From the NCBI RefSeq assembly GCF_019977335.1, contig NZ_AP024653.1, positions 2,232,001 through 2,296,000 on the forward strand: a stretch of 64,000 bases of DNA, in the 5' to 3' direction. The notes below the pieces were generated by a model. That model searched no databases, was not told where the DNA came from, and saw nothing but the letters and a program-made list of their open reading frames with translations. This stretch comes from Arthrobacter sp. NicSoilB4 (GTDB lineage: Bacteria > Actinomycetota > Actinomycetes > Actinomycetales > Micrococcaceae). Of this stretch, positions 47,822-56,260 are shown piece by piece; the stretch's first letter is position 1, and each line of letters begins with the position of its first letter. The position numbers and the translations under genes are program-made.

Positions 47822-48202
47822 GGGCAGCGGCGGATCAAAGCGGGCATCCTGCTTGGTCCGGCCGTCCGGGCACCAGCCATGCTTTTTCCTAGAAGCGGAT
47901 GGCGCGGCCGTTTCCGTCAGCGACCCAGAGTTACGCACGTTCATAGCCCATGGCGCGAAGCCCCTCCACCGAGGCCAGGAACAGTGCGGAGCCCAGTCCA
48001 CGGGACCAATAGGCAGGCAGGAGATTCAACGCATGGAGTTCCCCGGTTCCCCCAGCCACGTCATCCCGCGACCTCCCGAATCCAGACCAGCCCACCGCAG
48101 TGCCTTCGACTGTTACGGCGAGACGGCGGACACTCTGATCGGTGTCTCCGAGGATCCTCGCCCAGCCCGGACCGCTTCCCGGATCGAAAAATCGATACTC
48201 AC
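47822..48202 (-). pseudogene. Decayed GNAT acetyltransferase
   Basis: Reading the minus strand, a GTG at 48202 (with GGGGGAT upstream) opens VSIDFSIREAV, like a GNAT N-terminus. About 50 residues appear deleted, and the continuation is in a different frame: WARILGDTDQSVRRLAV, VGWSGFGRS, GRGLGSALF-like SRGLGSALFLASVEGLRAMGYERA. In-frame stops TAA (after GYERA) and TAG (after NGRAIRF) interrupt it, and HGWCPDGRTK lies in a further frame. The order and motifs are those of an intact GNAT, so this is a broken gene. Confidence 0.85.
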
Positions 48203-48396
48203 GTCAAGATCCCCCGGCCCGGTGGCATCGGGCCGGGTGAGGCCGCGGCTCACTCGCCAAGGGCACTATGGCCCTATTGAGGTGTCCGCCGGCATCGCTA
48301 ACGTGACTTGGAGTACACGGCGGCACGCTATTCGAGCCGGTGTGCGGTGAGCTGCGAAGCAGAGGTGTGTTCTGCAGTTCGCCACCGGTTTGTCCC

Positions 48397-48753
48397 CTAG
48401 CCATCCGCCCTGACCCCAAGTTCCCCGTGTACCGCCCCGGCGATGTGTGCGACGACTTCGCGCGCTGTGAGTCGGGACGTGTCGACGACCAGATCAGCCT
48501 CAGCGATCATCAGCACTGTTTGAACTGCCACCAGGTCTTGTCCGGTGTGCCGTCGGATTTCCAACGCGACAGCCGGGACCAAGGTGCGCCACGCCGGGAG
48601 ATCCTGGAAGTCGGTGAATGCCTGGCCCTTCAGGCTGTGCGCGAGCATGTAGCCCACCGCCTCAGGTCAGAGCCGCAGCGCGGGAAGCGCCTCCACCAGT
48701 GCCGTAGCCGCCGTGGGCTTCCCCACGCCAAAGGTTCCGTTGATCCAGATCAT
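48397..48753 (-). pseudogene. Decayed TmrB-like P-loop protein
   Basis: From the ATG at 48753 the minus strand reads MIWINGTFGVGKPTAATALVEALPALRL, an AAA/TmrB-type start with Pro replacing the Thr after the Walker Lys. An in-frame TGA follows (an LFDP-to-L-stop-P change, consistent with a three-base loss). GYMLAHSLKGQAFTDFQDLP then matches the family, but the middle of about 60 residues is missing before ADLVVDTSRLT. It is a broken, non-functional remnant. Confidence 0.8.
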
Positions 48754-48849
48754 CAGGCGCTCGACGGTACCTTTGGTGGGGCGTGGCCCAAGGACCGGAT
48801 CGTCCGTGTCCGGAAACTATCCCCGCGTCCCGAGCTTGCGGTCGGGCGG

Positions 48850-49866
48850 TTACGGATTGATGAGCTTGTCTTCCAGCCGGTAGTCGAGGAAGTGCCCGAA
48901 GAACGGATCGTGGGCCACCGGGTCCGTCCCGAGCGCTGCGGTGGCCAGGAGCCAGTCGATCTGCCGCGGAATCGTCTCCGCATACGTTCCGGCCGGTTCG
49001 TAGCCCAGCTCAAGTGAGGCGACGGTACTCAGAATGATCGGCGGCCGGAAATCCCACGGGTGGTCGCCAAGCCCCTCGGGAGCGGTTTCGTCCAGGAGCA
49101 CTTCATCCCACTGGTGACCGAGATGCCGGGCAATAGTCTGTGCGATCTGACGGGCATTCGGCGCATCGGGGTCGGCACTGTTGAGGATCCGCGCCCCCGG
49201 CATGCAGGAAACGCGTTCCACAAGGGCGGCCGTGTTGACGGCGGCAGTTGTGTGGTCCCCGCCCAGGCCGTCGTGCGCCAGGAACACCGCCGGGCGGTTG
49301 TCGAGTACACGCTTCACGAACATCCATTCCCGCGGACGCCCTGCCCCTTCCCCATGGACCTTGGATGCCCTGATCACGGTCACGGGATGGCCGCTGTCCA
49401 GGAGGGCGTTCTCCGCCGCGACCTTACTGGCCCCGTATCCTTCGCGGGAGTCGTAGTCCCCTCCGCCAGGCTTCATGGTCGGGCCGTCTTCCGTGATGGG
49501 AGCCTCAAAGCGGGGAGCGGCGTCGGAATTGACGTGGTTGCCGGCGGCATCGACATAAACGGCCTTGCTGGAAAGCATGACGCTGGAGGTCACGTCCGAC
49601 AGGTGGGGCAGGAGCAGCCGCGCATCGGCCTCTGTGAAACACACCGCATCCACGAGGAGATCGGCACCGCTCCCCAGCACCTCCGCCAGGGCGGCGTTGT
49701 CCTGTCGTTCAGATGGGATAAACCGCGCTCCCGCCTCGGCAAGGTCCCGGGGCATCTTCCGGCCAACGCGGCCGGTCACGTCCACCGCCCAACCGGCCCT
49801 GATGAGCCGCCCCGCGATGGCGCGGCCGAGGACTCCAGTGCCGCCAAGAATTACCGCTCGTTTCAT
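48850..49866 (-). CDS. NAD-dependent epimerase/dehydratase-family protein
   Basis: A 338-residue Rossmann-fold protein of the extended SDR type. The nucleotide motif GGTGVLGRAIA is at residues 8-18; the SSKAVYVD strand and YGASKVAAENALL give the Ser/Tyr-x3-Lys set, with Tyr in GYGASK. The N-terminus MKRAVILGG is conserved. Substrate is probably a nucleotide sugar or related compound. It lies downstream of the SRAP gene on the same strand with a 48-base gap. Confidence 0.88.
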   Translation of the reverse strand: MKRAVILGGTGVLGRAIAGRLIRAGWAVDVTGRVGRKMPRDLAEAGARFIPSERQDNAALAEVLGSGADLLVDAVCFTEADARLLLPHLSDVTSSVMLSSKAVYVDAAGNHVNSDAAPRFEAPITEDGPTMKPGGGDYDSREGYGASKVAAENALLDSGHPVTVIRASKVHGEGAGRPREWMFVKRVLDNRPAVFLAHDGLGGDHTTAAVNTAALVERVSCMPGARILNSADPDAPNARQIAQTIARHLGHQWDEVLLDETAPEGLGDHPWDFRPPIILSTVASLELGYEPAGTYAETIPRQIDWLLATAALGTDPVAHDPFFGHFLDYRLEDKLINP

Positions 49867-49914
49867 CCGCTTACTCTAAGCGCCGCCCCACCAGCTACCG
49901 CCGCGCCGGCCCGG

Positions 49915-50661
49915 CTAGAACAGGCTCCCCACCGGCTGGATGAGCTCCGGGGAGTCGTTCCTGACGTTCCCGACGGCGGTGCCGACGGCGTCGATCGTCC
50001 AGCCCTCCGCGACATCGTGCGCGCCGGCCCGGACCAGGTCCACGAGCCCGGCGGCATCGTCTGCCTGCGGGTCCAGCCAGGCCTGCATCGTTTCCCGGTC
50101 CATCGGCAGCGGCACCCTGTCGTGCAGGGCCGTGAGTTCGGCCAGCATTCCCCCGGCGTAGCCCTCCGGCGGCGAGTCGGTGGTCATGATCGACGTCGAG
50201 AGTAGCCAGCGCGCCGGGTCGTCCTCGGCCTTGGACGGGTCCTTCCACCATTCGTAGAGCCCGGCGAAGACAATCGGGTGGCCGTCCCTCGGGTGCACGT
50301 AATAGGGCTGCTTGCCGCGGCCTTCGCCCTTCCATTCGTAATAGCCGTCGGCGGGGACGGCACAGCGCCGGGAGCGGGTTGCCTTCCGGAACGCCGGCTT
50401 CTCCAGCACACTCTCACTGCGGGCATTGATCATCTTCGAGCCGATCCCCGGGTCCTTGGCCCAGGACGGCACCAGTCCCCAGCGCGCAATGTGCAGCTGC
50501 CGGACCGGTTCTCCGTCCACCAGCCGTTCCAGCAGGATGGGTACATCCGCGGTCGGGGCCACATTCCACGACGGCGGAACCGCGACCTCCTCCTCCAGCC
50601 CGGCGTCGAACTCGGCCAGCAGGTCTCCGACGGCCCGGGCCATCACGTAGCGTCCACACAT
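49915..50661 (-). CDS. SOS response-associated peptidase (SRAP/HMCES, YedK family)
   Basis: A 248-residue SRAP protein. It starts MCGRYVM, with Cys2 expected to become the N-terminal nucleophile that crosslinks abasic sites in single-stranded DNA. WNVAPTADVPI contains the conserved Asn; the His is in TALHDRVPLPM; INARSES and DGYYEW also match. The ATG at 50661 is required by the catalytic Cys2; a longer opening is not real. Confidence 0.96.
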   Translation of the reverse strand: MCGRYVMARAVGDLLAEFDAGLEEEVAVPPSWNVAPTADVPILLERLVDGEPVRQLHIARWGLVPSWAKDPGIGSKMINARSESVLEKPAFRKATRSRRCAVPADGYYEWKGEGRGKQPYYVHPRDGHPIVFAGLYEWWKDPSKAEDDPARWLLSTSIMTTDSPPEGYAGGMLAELTALHDRVPLPMDRETMQAWLDPQADDAAGLVDLVRAGAHDVAEGWTIDAVGTAVGNVRNDSPELIQPVGSLF

Positions 50662-50750
50662 GGCACCAGCATGCCACCGCGCCCATGCTGTGTCATCCGG
50701 CCGGCCGCCCCGGCGCCAGCGCCGGGCGAATTCCGCTGGGCCCGCCGAGA

Positions 50751-50808
50751 TCGCCGGAAAGCTGCGACGTCGCCGGAAGGTCCCAGCGACCTCGCAGCTT
50801 TCCGGCGA
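50751..50808. repeat. Palindromic REP-like element, copy C
   Basis: A 58-base element with perfect 17-bp outer arms TCGCCGGAAAGCTGCGA and TCGCAGCTTTCCGGCGA and an inner GTCGC/GCGAC pair. It matches copies A and B in size and layout. It lies between the SRAP and mycoredoxin genes, just before the 12-bp tandem repeats. Confidence 0.8.
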
Positions 50809-50844
50809 CAACGCGTCCGACAACGCGTCCGACAACGCGTCCGA
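50809..50844. repeat. 12-bp tandem repeat, three exact copies
   Basis: CAACGCGTCCGA is repeated three times in a row without change, directly abutting palindromic element copy C. Noncoding. The exact copies suggest recent slippage. Confidence 0.85.
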
Positions 50845-50879
50845 CGGCGCCTCGACGTAGCACCGGCGCCGCACTGTGC

Positions 50880-50906
50880 GGGAATAGGGGCCCGCGGGTT
50901 ACGGTT
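50880..50906 (+). promoter_or_regulatory. Predicted sigma-R/sigma-H promoter
   Basis: GGGAAT at 50880-50885, an 18-base spacer and GTT at 50904-50906 match the SigR/SigH redox-stress promoter consensus (GGGAAT-N18-GTT). The downstream gene is mycoredoxin, a known type of target in Streptomyces and mycobacteria. The start codon is at 50984, giving a leader of roughly 70 bases. Confidence 0.65.
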
Positions 50907-50983
50907 ATTGGGAGTAACGTACGACTTTTTGTCGCAACTGGCGCTGCCACCGCGCGCCGTCAACTAGCTTTGAGGAGAACTTC

Positions 50984-51241
50984 GTGGACTTCACCCCCGA
51001 ATCCGGCACCATCACCATGTTTTCGACCACCTGGTGCGGCTACTGCAACCGCCTGAAGAAGCAGCTGGATGCCCAGGGCATCGGGTACACCGAGATCAAC
51101 ATCGAAGAAGTTGATGGCACCGCAGATCTCGTGGAGAAGCTCAACGGCGGCAACCGCACTGTCCCCACCGTGCTGTTCCCCGACGGCACCGCGGCCACCA
51201 ACCCCTCCGCGGCAGAGGTCAAGAGCCGCCTCGCGGCCTAA
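50984..51241 (+). CDS. mrx1: Mycoredoxin
   Basis: An 85-residue glutaredoxin-like protein. The active site CGYC has Cys18 and Cys21 after MFSTTW, and [10 protein letters not shown] carries the cis-Pro loop. It reduces mixed disulfides with mycothiol. GTG start at 50984 with GAGGAG upstream. It sits under a SigR/SigH-like promoter and is followed by the MSH-linked formaldehyde dehydrogenase. Confidence 0.93.
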   Translation: MDFTPESGTITMFSTTWCGYCNRLKKQLDAQGIGYTEINIEEVDGTADLVEKLNGGNRTVPTVLFPDGTAATNPSAAEVKSRLAA

Positions 51242-51268
51242 AGCCGTTCTATGAACCGATAACGACGA

Positions 51269-51297
51269 CGGCGCGGCCTCCCAAGGGGGCCGCGCCG
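51269..51297 (+). terminator. Hairpin terminator after mycoredoxin
   Basis: A 13-bp GC-rich stem (one G-T pair) with a CAA loop, about 28 bases after the mycoredoxin stop. It separates it from mscR. Confidence 0.7.
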
Positions 51298-51390
51298 CAC
51301 CGCGTTTTGCGACAAAGTTGGTTGCGGCAGAAGCCACGCGACGAAGAGTCTTGCGGTGGAAACCGCGATCTGAGCAGAGGAGACATTTTC

Positions 51391-52476
51391 ATGGTCCATA
51401 AAGTCAAAGGCGTCGTAGCCCGCTCCAAGGGAGCACCCGTCACCCTGGAGACCATCCTGGTTCCGGATCCCGGACCCGGCGAGGCCCTCGTGGACATCCT
51501 CACCTGCGGTGTCTGCCATACCGACCTGCACTACAAGCAGGGCGCCATCAGCGACGACTTCCCGTTCCTGCTCGGCCACGAGGCCACCGGTGTGGTCAGC
51601 GCCGTGGGCCCGGACGTCACCGAGGTGGCCCCCGGCGACCGCGTCGTCCTCAACTGGCGCGCCGTCTGCGGCGAATGCCGTGCCTGCGCCAAGGGCCAGC
51701 CGCAGTACTGCTTCAACACCCACAACGCCACCCAGAAGATGACGCTCGAGGACGGCACTGAACTCTCCGCTGCGCTGGGCATCGGCGCGTTCGCCGAGAA
51801 GACGCTCGTCGCCGCAGGGCAGTGCACCAAGGTTGACCCCGAGGCTGATCCCGCGGCCGTCGGCCTGCTCGGCTGCGGCGTGATGGCGGGCATCGGTGCG
51901 GCCATCAACACCGGAAACGTCAAGCGTGGCGATTCCGTCGCCGTCATCGGCTGCGGCGGAGTGGGCGTGGCGGCCGTCGCCGGCGCCGCGCTCGCCGGCG
52001 CCACCACGGTGATCGCCGTCGACATCGACCCGAAGAAGCTCGACCGCGCCAAGGACCTCGGCGCCACCCACACCGTTGACTCCTCCGCCGTCGACCCGGT
52101 GGAGGCCATCCGCGAACTGACCGGCGGCTTCGGCGCCGATGTGGTGATCGACGCCGTCGGTCGCCCCGAGACGTACAAGCAGGCCTTCTATGCCCGCGAC
52201 CTCGCCGGCACCGTGGTCCTGGTGGGTGTCCCGAGCCCGGAGATGACTCTGGAACTGCCGCTGCTGGATGTCTTCGGCCGCGGCGGCTCCCTCAAGTCCT
52301 CGTGGTACGGCGACTGCCTCCCCTCGCGCGACTTCCCCATGCTGATCGACCTGTACCGGCAAGGCAAGCTGGACCTGGACGCGTTCGTCACGGAGCGGAT
52401 CACGATCGACCAGATCGAGGAAGCCTTCGACAAGATGCACTCCGGCTCGGTGCTCCGCTCGGTGGTGGAGCTGTGA
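51391..52476 (+). CDS. mscR: S-(hydroxymethyl)mycothiol dehydrogenase
   Basis: A 361-residue zinc-dependent medium-chain dehydrogenase. It starts [17 protein letters not shown], as in mycothiol-dependent formaldehyde dehydrogenases (AdhE2/MscR). Catalytic zinc ligands are Cys in TCGVCHTD and His in LLGHEATG; the structural zinc set is [15 protein letters not shown]. The NAD motif is [10 protein letters not shown]. It oxidises S-hydroxymethyl-mycothiol made from formaldehyde, and can also act on nitrosomycothiol. It is followed with a four-base overlap (GTGA) by an MBL-fold gene. Confidence 0.95.
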   Translation: MVHKVKGVVARSKGAPVTLETILVPDPGPGEALVDILTCGVCHTDLHYKQGAISDDFPFLLGHEATGVVSAVGPDVTEVAPGDRVVLNWRAVCGECRACAKGQPQYCFNTHNATQKMTLEDGTELSAALGIGAFAEKTLVAAGQCTKVDPEADPAAVGLLGCGVMAGIGAAINTGNVKRGDSVAVIGCGGVGVAAVAGAALAGATTVIAVDIDPKKLDRAKDLGATHTVDSSAVDPVEAIRELTGGFGADVVIDAVGRPETYKQAFYARDLAGTVVLVGVPSPEMTLELPLLDVFGRGGSLKSSWYGDCLPSRDFPMLIDLYRQGKLDLDAFVTERITIDQIEEAFDKMHSGSVLRSVVEL

Positions 52477-53120
52477 GCGGCGGCCCCGTGAACGGGCTCC
52501 GGATCGACCGGCTGGTCACTTCGGGCACCTTCTCGCTCGACGGCGGCACCTGGGACGTGGACAACAACGTCTGGATCGTCGGCAACGACGCGGAGTGCAT
52601 CGTGATCGACCCGGCGCACGACGCCGACGCCATCGAGGCAGCCGTCAACGGCCGGAAGGTCACCGCGATCCTGCTCACCCACGGCCACGATGACCACATC
52701 GCCGCCGTCGGCGGGTTCCGCGGCCGCGTCGGCGCCCCGGTGTACCTCAACCGTGCGGACTGGATGCTCTGGGACCGGGTGTTCCCGGGCACCGAACCGG
52801 ACCACGCGATCGAGGACGGGGACACGTTCGACGTCGCCGGCGCCCGGCTCGTGGCACTGCACACGCCGGGGCATTCGCCCGGATCCGTGAGCTTCCACCT
52901 GGCCAGCGAAGGCACCGTCTTCACCGGCGACACGCTGTTCCAGGGCGGCCCGGGCGCCACAGGCCGGTCCTTCAGCGACTTCCCCACCATCATCGAGTCC
53001 ATCAAGAACCGGCTGCTGACGCTCCCGGCCGAGACCGTGGTACGGACCGGTCACGGCGACTCAACGACGGTCGGCGCCGAGGCGCCGCAGCTCGAGGAAT
53101 GGATCGCCCGGGGGCACTAG
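52473..53120 (+). CDS. MBL-fold metallo-hydrolase, mycothiol-linked
   Basis: A 215-residue metallo-beta-lactamase-fold hydrolase. Metal ligands are visible: THGHDDH, the His in HTPGHSPGS, the Asp in FTGDTLF and the His in TGHGDSTT. It starts at GTG overlapping the mscR stop by four bases, so it is translationally coupled. By analogy with S-formylglutathione hydrolases it may release formate from S-formylmycothiol, the product of MscR. Confidence 0.93.
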   Translation: MSGGPVNGLRIDRLVTSGTFSLDGGTWDVDNNVWIVGNDAECIVIDPAHDADAIEAAVNGRKVTAILLTHGHDDHIAAVGGFRGRVGAPVYLNRADWMLWDRVFPGTEPDHAIEDGDTFDVAGARLVALHTPGHSPGSVSFHLASEGTVFTGDTLFQGGPGATGRSFSDFPTIIESIKNRLLTLPAETVVRTGHGDSTTVGAEAPQLEEWIARGH

Positions 53121-53124
53121 GCAT

Positions 53125-53184
53125 CCAACTAGCAGCAGGGGCCGTTTTGAGCGCTCAAAACGGCCCCCGCTGCCAGTCAGTTGG
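53125..53184. repeat. 60-bp near-palindrome
   Basis: Left arm starts CCAACTAGCAGCAGGGGCCG, right arm ends CCCCGCTGCCAGTCAGTTGG, with the perfect centre CGTTTTGAGCGCTCAAAACG. It lies just after the MBL gene and before the convergent ligase gene, so it can act as a two-way terminator. Confidence 0.75.
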
Positions 53185-53202
53185 GGCGGGCGGCGCCGGC
53201 TC

Positions 53203-53952
53203 TCAGCCCAGCAGGCTGCCGAAGTCGCCGTAGTCCAGGGTTGCGTAGCGGGAGTACGTGTCGATCACGGCCGCCTCGATGGCGTCCACGTCCAGGTGCG
53301 GGACAAGGTCGTTGACGGCGCCCGCCGTGGCCGGATCCCAGTCCAGGCCCAAGGCAGCATAGCTTGCCTCCAGCACCGCGCGGATCGGCGCCGAGTTCTC
53401 CACCACAATCACCGAGCTGAACAGCCAGCCGCCGGCCACGACGCGCTGGGCTGTGCCGATCAGCTTCAGCTGGTGCTGCGGAAACGCCGGATCCTGGCCG
53501 TGAACGCTGAATTCGCCGGGGCAGTATTCGCCGGGGATCTCCCCCACGGCGGCGTCGACGCCGGCGCTCCGCAGGGCGTGGGCCAGCAGTTCGCCGAAGA
53601 AGGAGAAACGCCCCTTGGCCCCGGCGATCGCGTCCGTGTCCGGTTCCAGGTGATCAATCACGAGGGTGCCCTCGTGGTATGCGGCGGCACGTCCACCGGC
53701 CTTGCGGACCAGCGGTTCGAAGCCCAGTCCGCGGCAGGCCTGAGCCGCGGCCTCGAAGCCCGGCAGGTGCGTGTCCCGCTGCCCGAACGCCACGGTGGGT
53801 GCCGGCCGGTAGAGCCGGAGCATGGGACCCGCCTCGCCGGTTTTGACCTTCCGCAGCAGCTCGAGGGCGAGGTCCAGGTCCGCGGCCGCGCCCAGGGATT
53901 CCTCCTGCCGGAAAATCGTCAGCGTCCGTGGTGCCACCGCGGCCTCCGGCAT
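53203..53952 (-). CDS. Lipoate-protein ligase A-family protein
   Basis: A 249-residue BPL/LplA-like fold protein. MLRLYRPAPTVAFGQRDTHLPG, LVRKAGGRAAAYHEGTLVIDH and GEYCPGEFSVHG include the conserved Lys-Ala-Gly-Gly region and the GE-C loop, and LIGTAQRVVAGGWLFS has a conserved Lys-containing strand. It could ligate lipoate or octanoate, or be an octanoyltransferase-like protein. Start ATG at 53952 (MPEAAVAPRTL) has GGGAG upstream and avoids overlap with the divergent gene. Confidence 0.85.
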   Translation of the reverse strand: MPEAAVAPRTLTIFRQEESLGAAADLDLALELLRKVKTGEAGPMLRLYRPAPTVAFGQRDTHLPGFEAAAQACRGLGFEPLVRKAGGRAAAYHEGTLVIDHLEPDTDAIAGAKGRFSFFGELLAHALRSAGVDAAVGEIPGEYCPGEFSVHGQDPAFPQHQLKLIGTAQRVVAGGWLFSSVIVVENSAPIRAVLEASYAALGLDWDPATAGAVNDLVPHLDVDAIEAAVIDTYSRYATLDYGDFGSLLG

Positions 53953-53968
53953 GTTGTTATGCTCCCTT

Positions 53969-54352
53969 ATGGTCATCTTGCAGTTCCTCGTCGTAGCCGC
54001 CGCGTTCGCCGTCATCGATTCCGTCTGGCTCAAGTCGATGAGCAAGTTCTACCGGAGCCATCTGGGGCACCTCATGGCGGACAAGCCCAATCTAGGGTAC
54101 GCCGTCGCCTTCTACGTCCTGTACATCGCAGGCATCGTCTTCTTCGCCCTCCAGCCCGCGCTCGACGGCGGCAGCTGGCTCACGGCGCTCGGCTACGGCG
54201 CCGCGCTGGGCACCTTCGCCTACGCCACCTATGACCTCACGAACGCCGCGACCCTGAAGGACTGGCCGCTCGTCATCGTCGTGGCCGACATCGCCTGGGG
54301 CGCCGTGCTGACGGGCCTGGCCACCGTCGTCGGCTGGCTGGTCTTCCACTAG
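53969..54352 (+). CDS. DUF2177 family membrane protein
   Basis: A 127-residue membrane protein with four hydrophobic segments (ILQFLVVAAAFAVIDSVW; YAVAFYVLYIAGIVFFAL; ALGYGAALGTFAYATY; IVVADIAWGAVLTGLATVV). The sequence order matches DUF2177, a family of unknown role. The ATG at 53969 is in the intergenic gap opposite the ligase gene start. Confidence 0.85.
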   Translation: MVILQFLVVAAAFAVIDSVWLKSMSKFYRSHLGHLMADKPNLGYAVAFYVLYIAGIVFFALQPALDGGSWLTALGYGAALGTFAYATYDLTNAATLKDWPLVIVVADIAWGAVLTGLATVVGWLVFH

Positions 54353-54363
54353 GAGGCCGGGCG

Positions 54364-55170
54364 TCAGGACTTCCGGAGCGTCAGGATCTGCTCGGCCCGG
54401 CCGAACGGGCCCTGGAGGTCATGCAGCACCGTCGAGGTCAGGCCGATCCCGTCCGTGCCGAACGAGACCTCGTTGTCCAGGCCCAGCCACTGACCTTCAG
54501 GCCGCCGGTACATGTGGACCTGGAGGTCCAGGTTGGGGAACGCGTAGCTGCCCTTGCCCGGCGGAACCCGGGCGGCGATCCCGTTGGCGGTGTCCACCAG
54601 GCCGATCAGCCGGGCCAGGTCGCTGCTGTCTTTCTTGTCCGTCAGCGGGTGTTCGGTGTGCAGCCAGACCGTCCCCGAACCGGCGCGGTGCCCCTCGGCA
54701 ATCCGCATTTCCAGGGAAGCGATGTAGCCGCCCGGCCAGATGCTCGAGGCGTCGTACGGTTTGCAGTCCTCCGGCGCGGGAATCCTGGGATCCTCAAAGG
54801 CGGCGACGGCGGTCGTGTCGGAGGTGATCATCCGCCAGGCCGTGGCGCGGATGGCAACCCGTCCCTCCGCGACCAGCTCGGCCTGCACCAGCTCGATCGT
54901 CCGGCCCGGCCGGAGCGTGGTGGTGACCACCTCAAACTCGCCGCCGGGGATCAGGCCGAGGATCTCATAGCTCAGCCGCGCCATCCGCATGTCGTCGCGC
55001 GGTTCGTGCCGGTCCAGGCAGTCCGCCATGATGCCGGACGCCGGCGCCATGTGCTGCTCGTGCACATTCCAGGCGCCCTGGGCGTGGATGGTGGAACGGA
55101 AGCGGCCCTCCCCCAGGACCTCGTAGTAGAAGTCGCCGTCGGCAAGGACCGGTAGTTCAGCAGTCGTCAA
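54364..55170 (-). CDS. Acyl-CoA thioesterase, double hotdog
   Basis: A 268-residue TesB-like double hotdog. Residues 15-100 (YYEVLGEGRFRS, GAWNVHEQHMAPASGIMADCLD, ARLSYEILGLIPGGEFEVV) and a second hotdog of about residues 140-250 (ASLEMRIAEGHRAGSGTVWL) are seen. It likely hydrolyses acyl-CoA. TTG at 55170 with GAAAGGGCAG upstream is the best start; a longer frame to 55245 is possible. Confidence 0.8.
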   Translation of the reverse strand: MTTAELPVLADGDFYYEVLGEGRFRSTIHAQGAWNVHEQHMAPASGIMADCLDRHEPRDDMRMARLSYEILGLIPGGEFEVVTTTLRPGRTIELVQAELVAEGRVAIRATAWRMITSDTTAVAAFEDPRIPAPEDCKPYDASSIWPGGYIASLEMRIAEGHRAGSGTVWLHTEHPLTDKKDSSDLARLIGLVDTANGIAARVPPGKGSYAFPNLDLQVHMYRRPEGQWLGLDNEVSFGTDGIGLTSTVLHDLQGPFGRAEQILTLRKS

Positions 55171-55280
55171 TGTCTGCCCTTTCGCGTGGCTGGTAATCCC
55201 AGAACACACTATCGCCTCCACGCCGGCGGCAGGCCCGCCGCGCAACCCTTCCCGAGGGCATCACTGACCGCAAGTTTGAC

Positions 55281-55318
55281 AACTGACGGCCACACCCGTG
55301 TCCGGGTGACCGTCAGTT
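55281..55318 (-). terminator. Hairpin terminator after DJ-1 gene
   Basis: Arms AACTGACGGCCACACCCG and CGGGTGACCGTCAGTT form a 16-bp stem with a two-base bulge around TGTC, 16 bases past the DJ-1-family stop codon. Confidence 0.8.
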
Positions 55319-55333
55319 TCAGCGCTGTTGGTG

Positions 55334-56110
55334 TTAGTGCTCCGCTTCTGCGGCTGCCTTTTTGGCGTTCTTCTCTGCGTCCTTCTCGGCGCGCAGAGCC
55401 TCCGCGCCGTGCTGTTCCTCGGCCTTTTCCTGGTGGATGACCGCTGCGAACAGCTTCTCCATCTCCTTGGCCACGCCGGCCGCTGAGGCCGGGTTCTGGC
55501 CGGTCACCAGCCGGTCGTCAACCACGACCTTCTCCTCAAAGACGTCGGCGGAGACGTGGGTGGCGCCCTGTTCCTCAAGTCGGTCTGCCAAAAAGAACGG
55601 GATGACCTTGTCCTTCCCTGCGGCAACCTCCTCGTCGTTGGTGAAGGCGGCCACCTTCCGGCCCTCGACGAGGCGAAGCCCGTTCTCCAGTACCACGTTC
55701 AGCAGGCCGGCCGGTCCGTGGCAAACGGCGCCCACCAAGCCGCCGGCGTTGTAGACGCTGGCTACGAGGTTCTGCAAGCTTTCGCTGTCGGGGAAGTCCC
55801 ACATCGTGCCGTGGCCGCCCACGAGGTAGACGGCGTCGTACTGGTCCGGATCAACGACGTCGACGCGGGCAGTGTTGTAGAGACCGGCCCGCGTGGTCTC
55901 GTCCTCCGTGAAGGCAACCTGGATGGGATCTTCTGAATCCACCTCGTCTCGCGGGGGCTGGCCGCCTTTAATGGACGCGAAGTCCACAAAATGCCCGGAA
56001 TCCTTGAAGACCTTCCAGGGATGTGCAGCTTCGGCCACGTTGTAGCCCGTCTTCTCCCCTGTATCGCCGATCTCGGAAACGCTGGTCAGTACCATGAGGA
56101 TTTTCTTCAT
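55334..56110 (-). CDS. DJ-1/PfpI family (Hsp31-like) protein
   Basis: A 258-residue type 1 glutamine-amidotransferase-like protein. The nucleophile elbow is GAVCHGPAGL with Cys130; YDAVYLVGGHGTMWDFPDS is typical of Hsp31/glyoxalase III-like DJ-1 members. The C-terminal 30 residues are an Ala/Glu/Lys-rich helical extension not needed for the fold. It may be a methylglyoxal-processing or protein-repair enzyme. ATG at 56110 starts MKKILMVLTSV. Confidence 0.92.
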   Translation of the reverse strand: MKKILMVLTSVSEIGDTGEKTGYNVAEAAHPWKVFKDSGHFVDFASIKGGQPPRDEVDSEDPIQVAFTEDETTRAGLYNTARVDVVDPDQYDAVYLVGGHGTMWDFPDSESLQNLVASVYNAGGLVGAVCHGPAGLLNVVLENGLRLVEGRKVAAFTNDEEVAAGKDKVIPFFLADRLEEQGATHVSADVFEEKVVVDDRLVTGQNPASAAGVAKEMEKLFAAVIHQEKAEEQHGAEALRAEKDAEKNAKKAAAEAEH

Positions 56111-56260
56111 GAAGTGCTCCTATCGTCCAAATTCCACCCTACGCCTAGCCCACATGTCCGTTGGCGGGAGTGCGGCCGGGGCGCGACGCCAAACCTCTTT
56201 CACAGCTCCCGCTATAGCCCGTCCCATGGCCGGCATAAGTCCGGCGCCTAGAAATGGTGC

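Noticed and set aside
48657..48753. In-frame TGA in the P-loop remnant as a selenocysteine or readthrough codon
   Set aside because: The Walker A is also damaged and the middle is deleted, so decay explains it more simply.
50751..50844. Possible CRISPR-like array near 50.8 kb
   Set aside because: The units are 12 bp with no spacers, joined to a palindrome; no cas genes are in the window.
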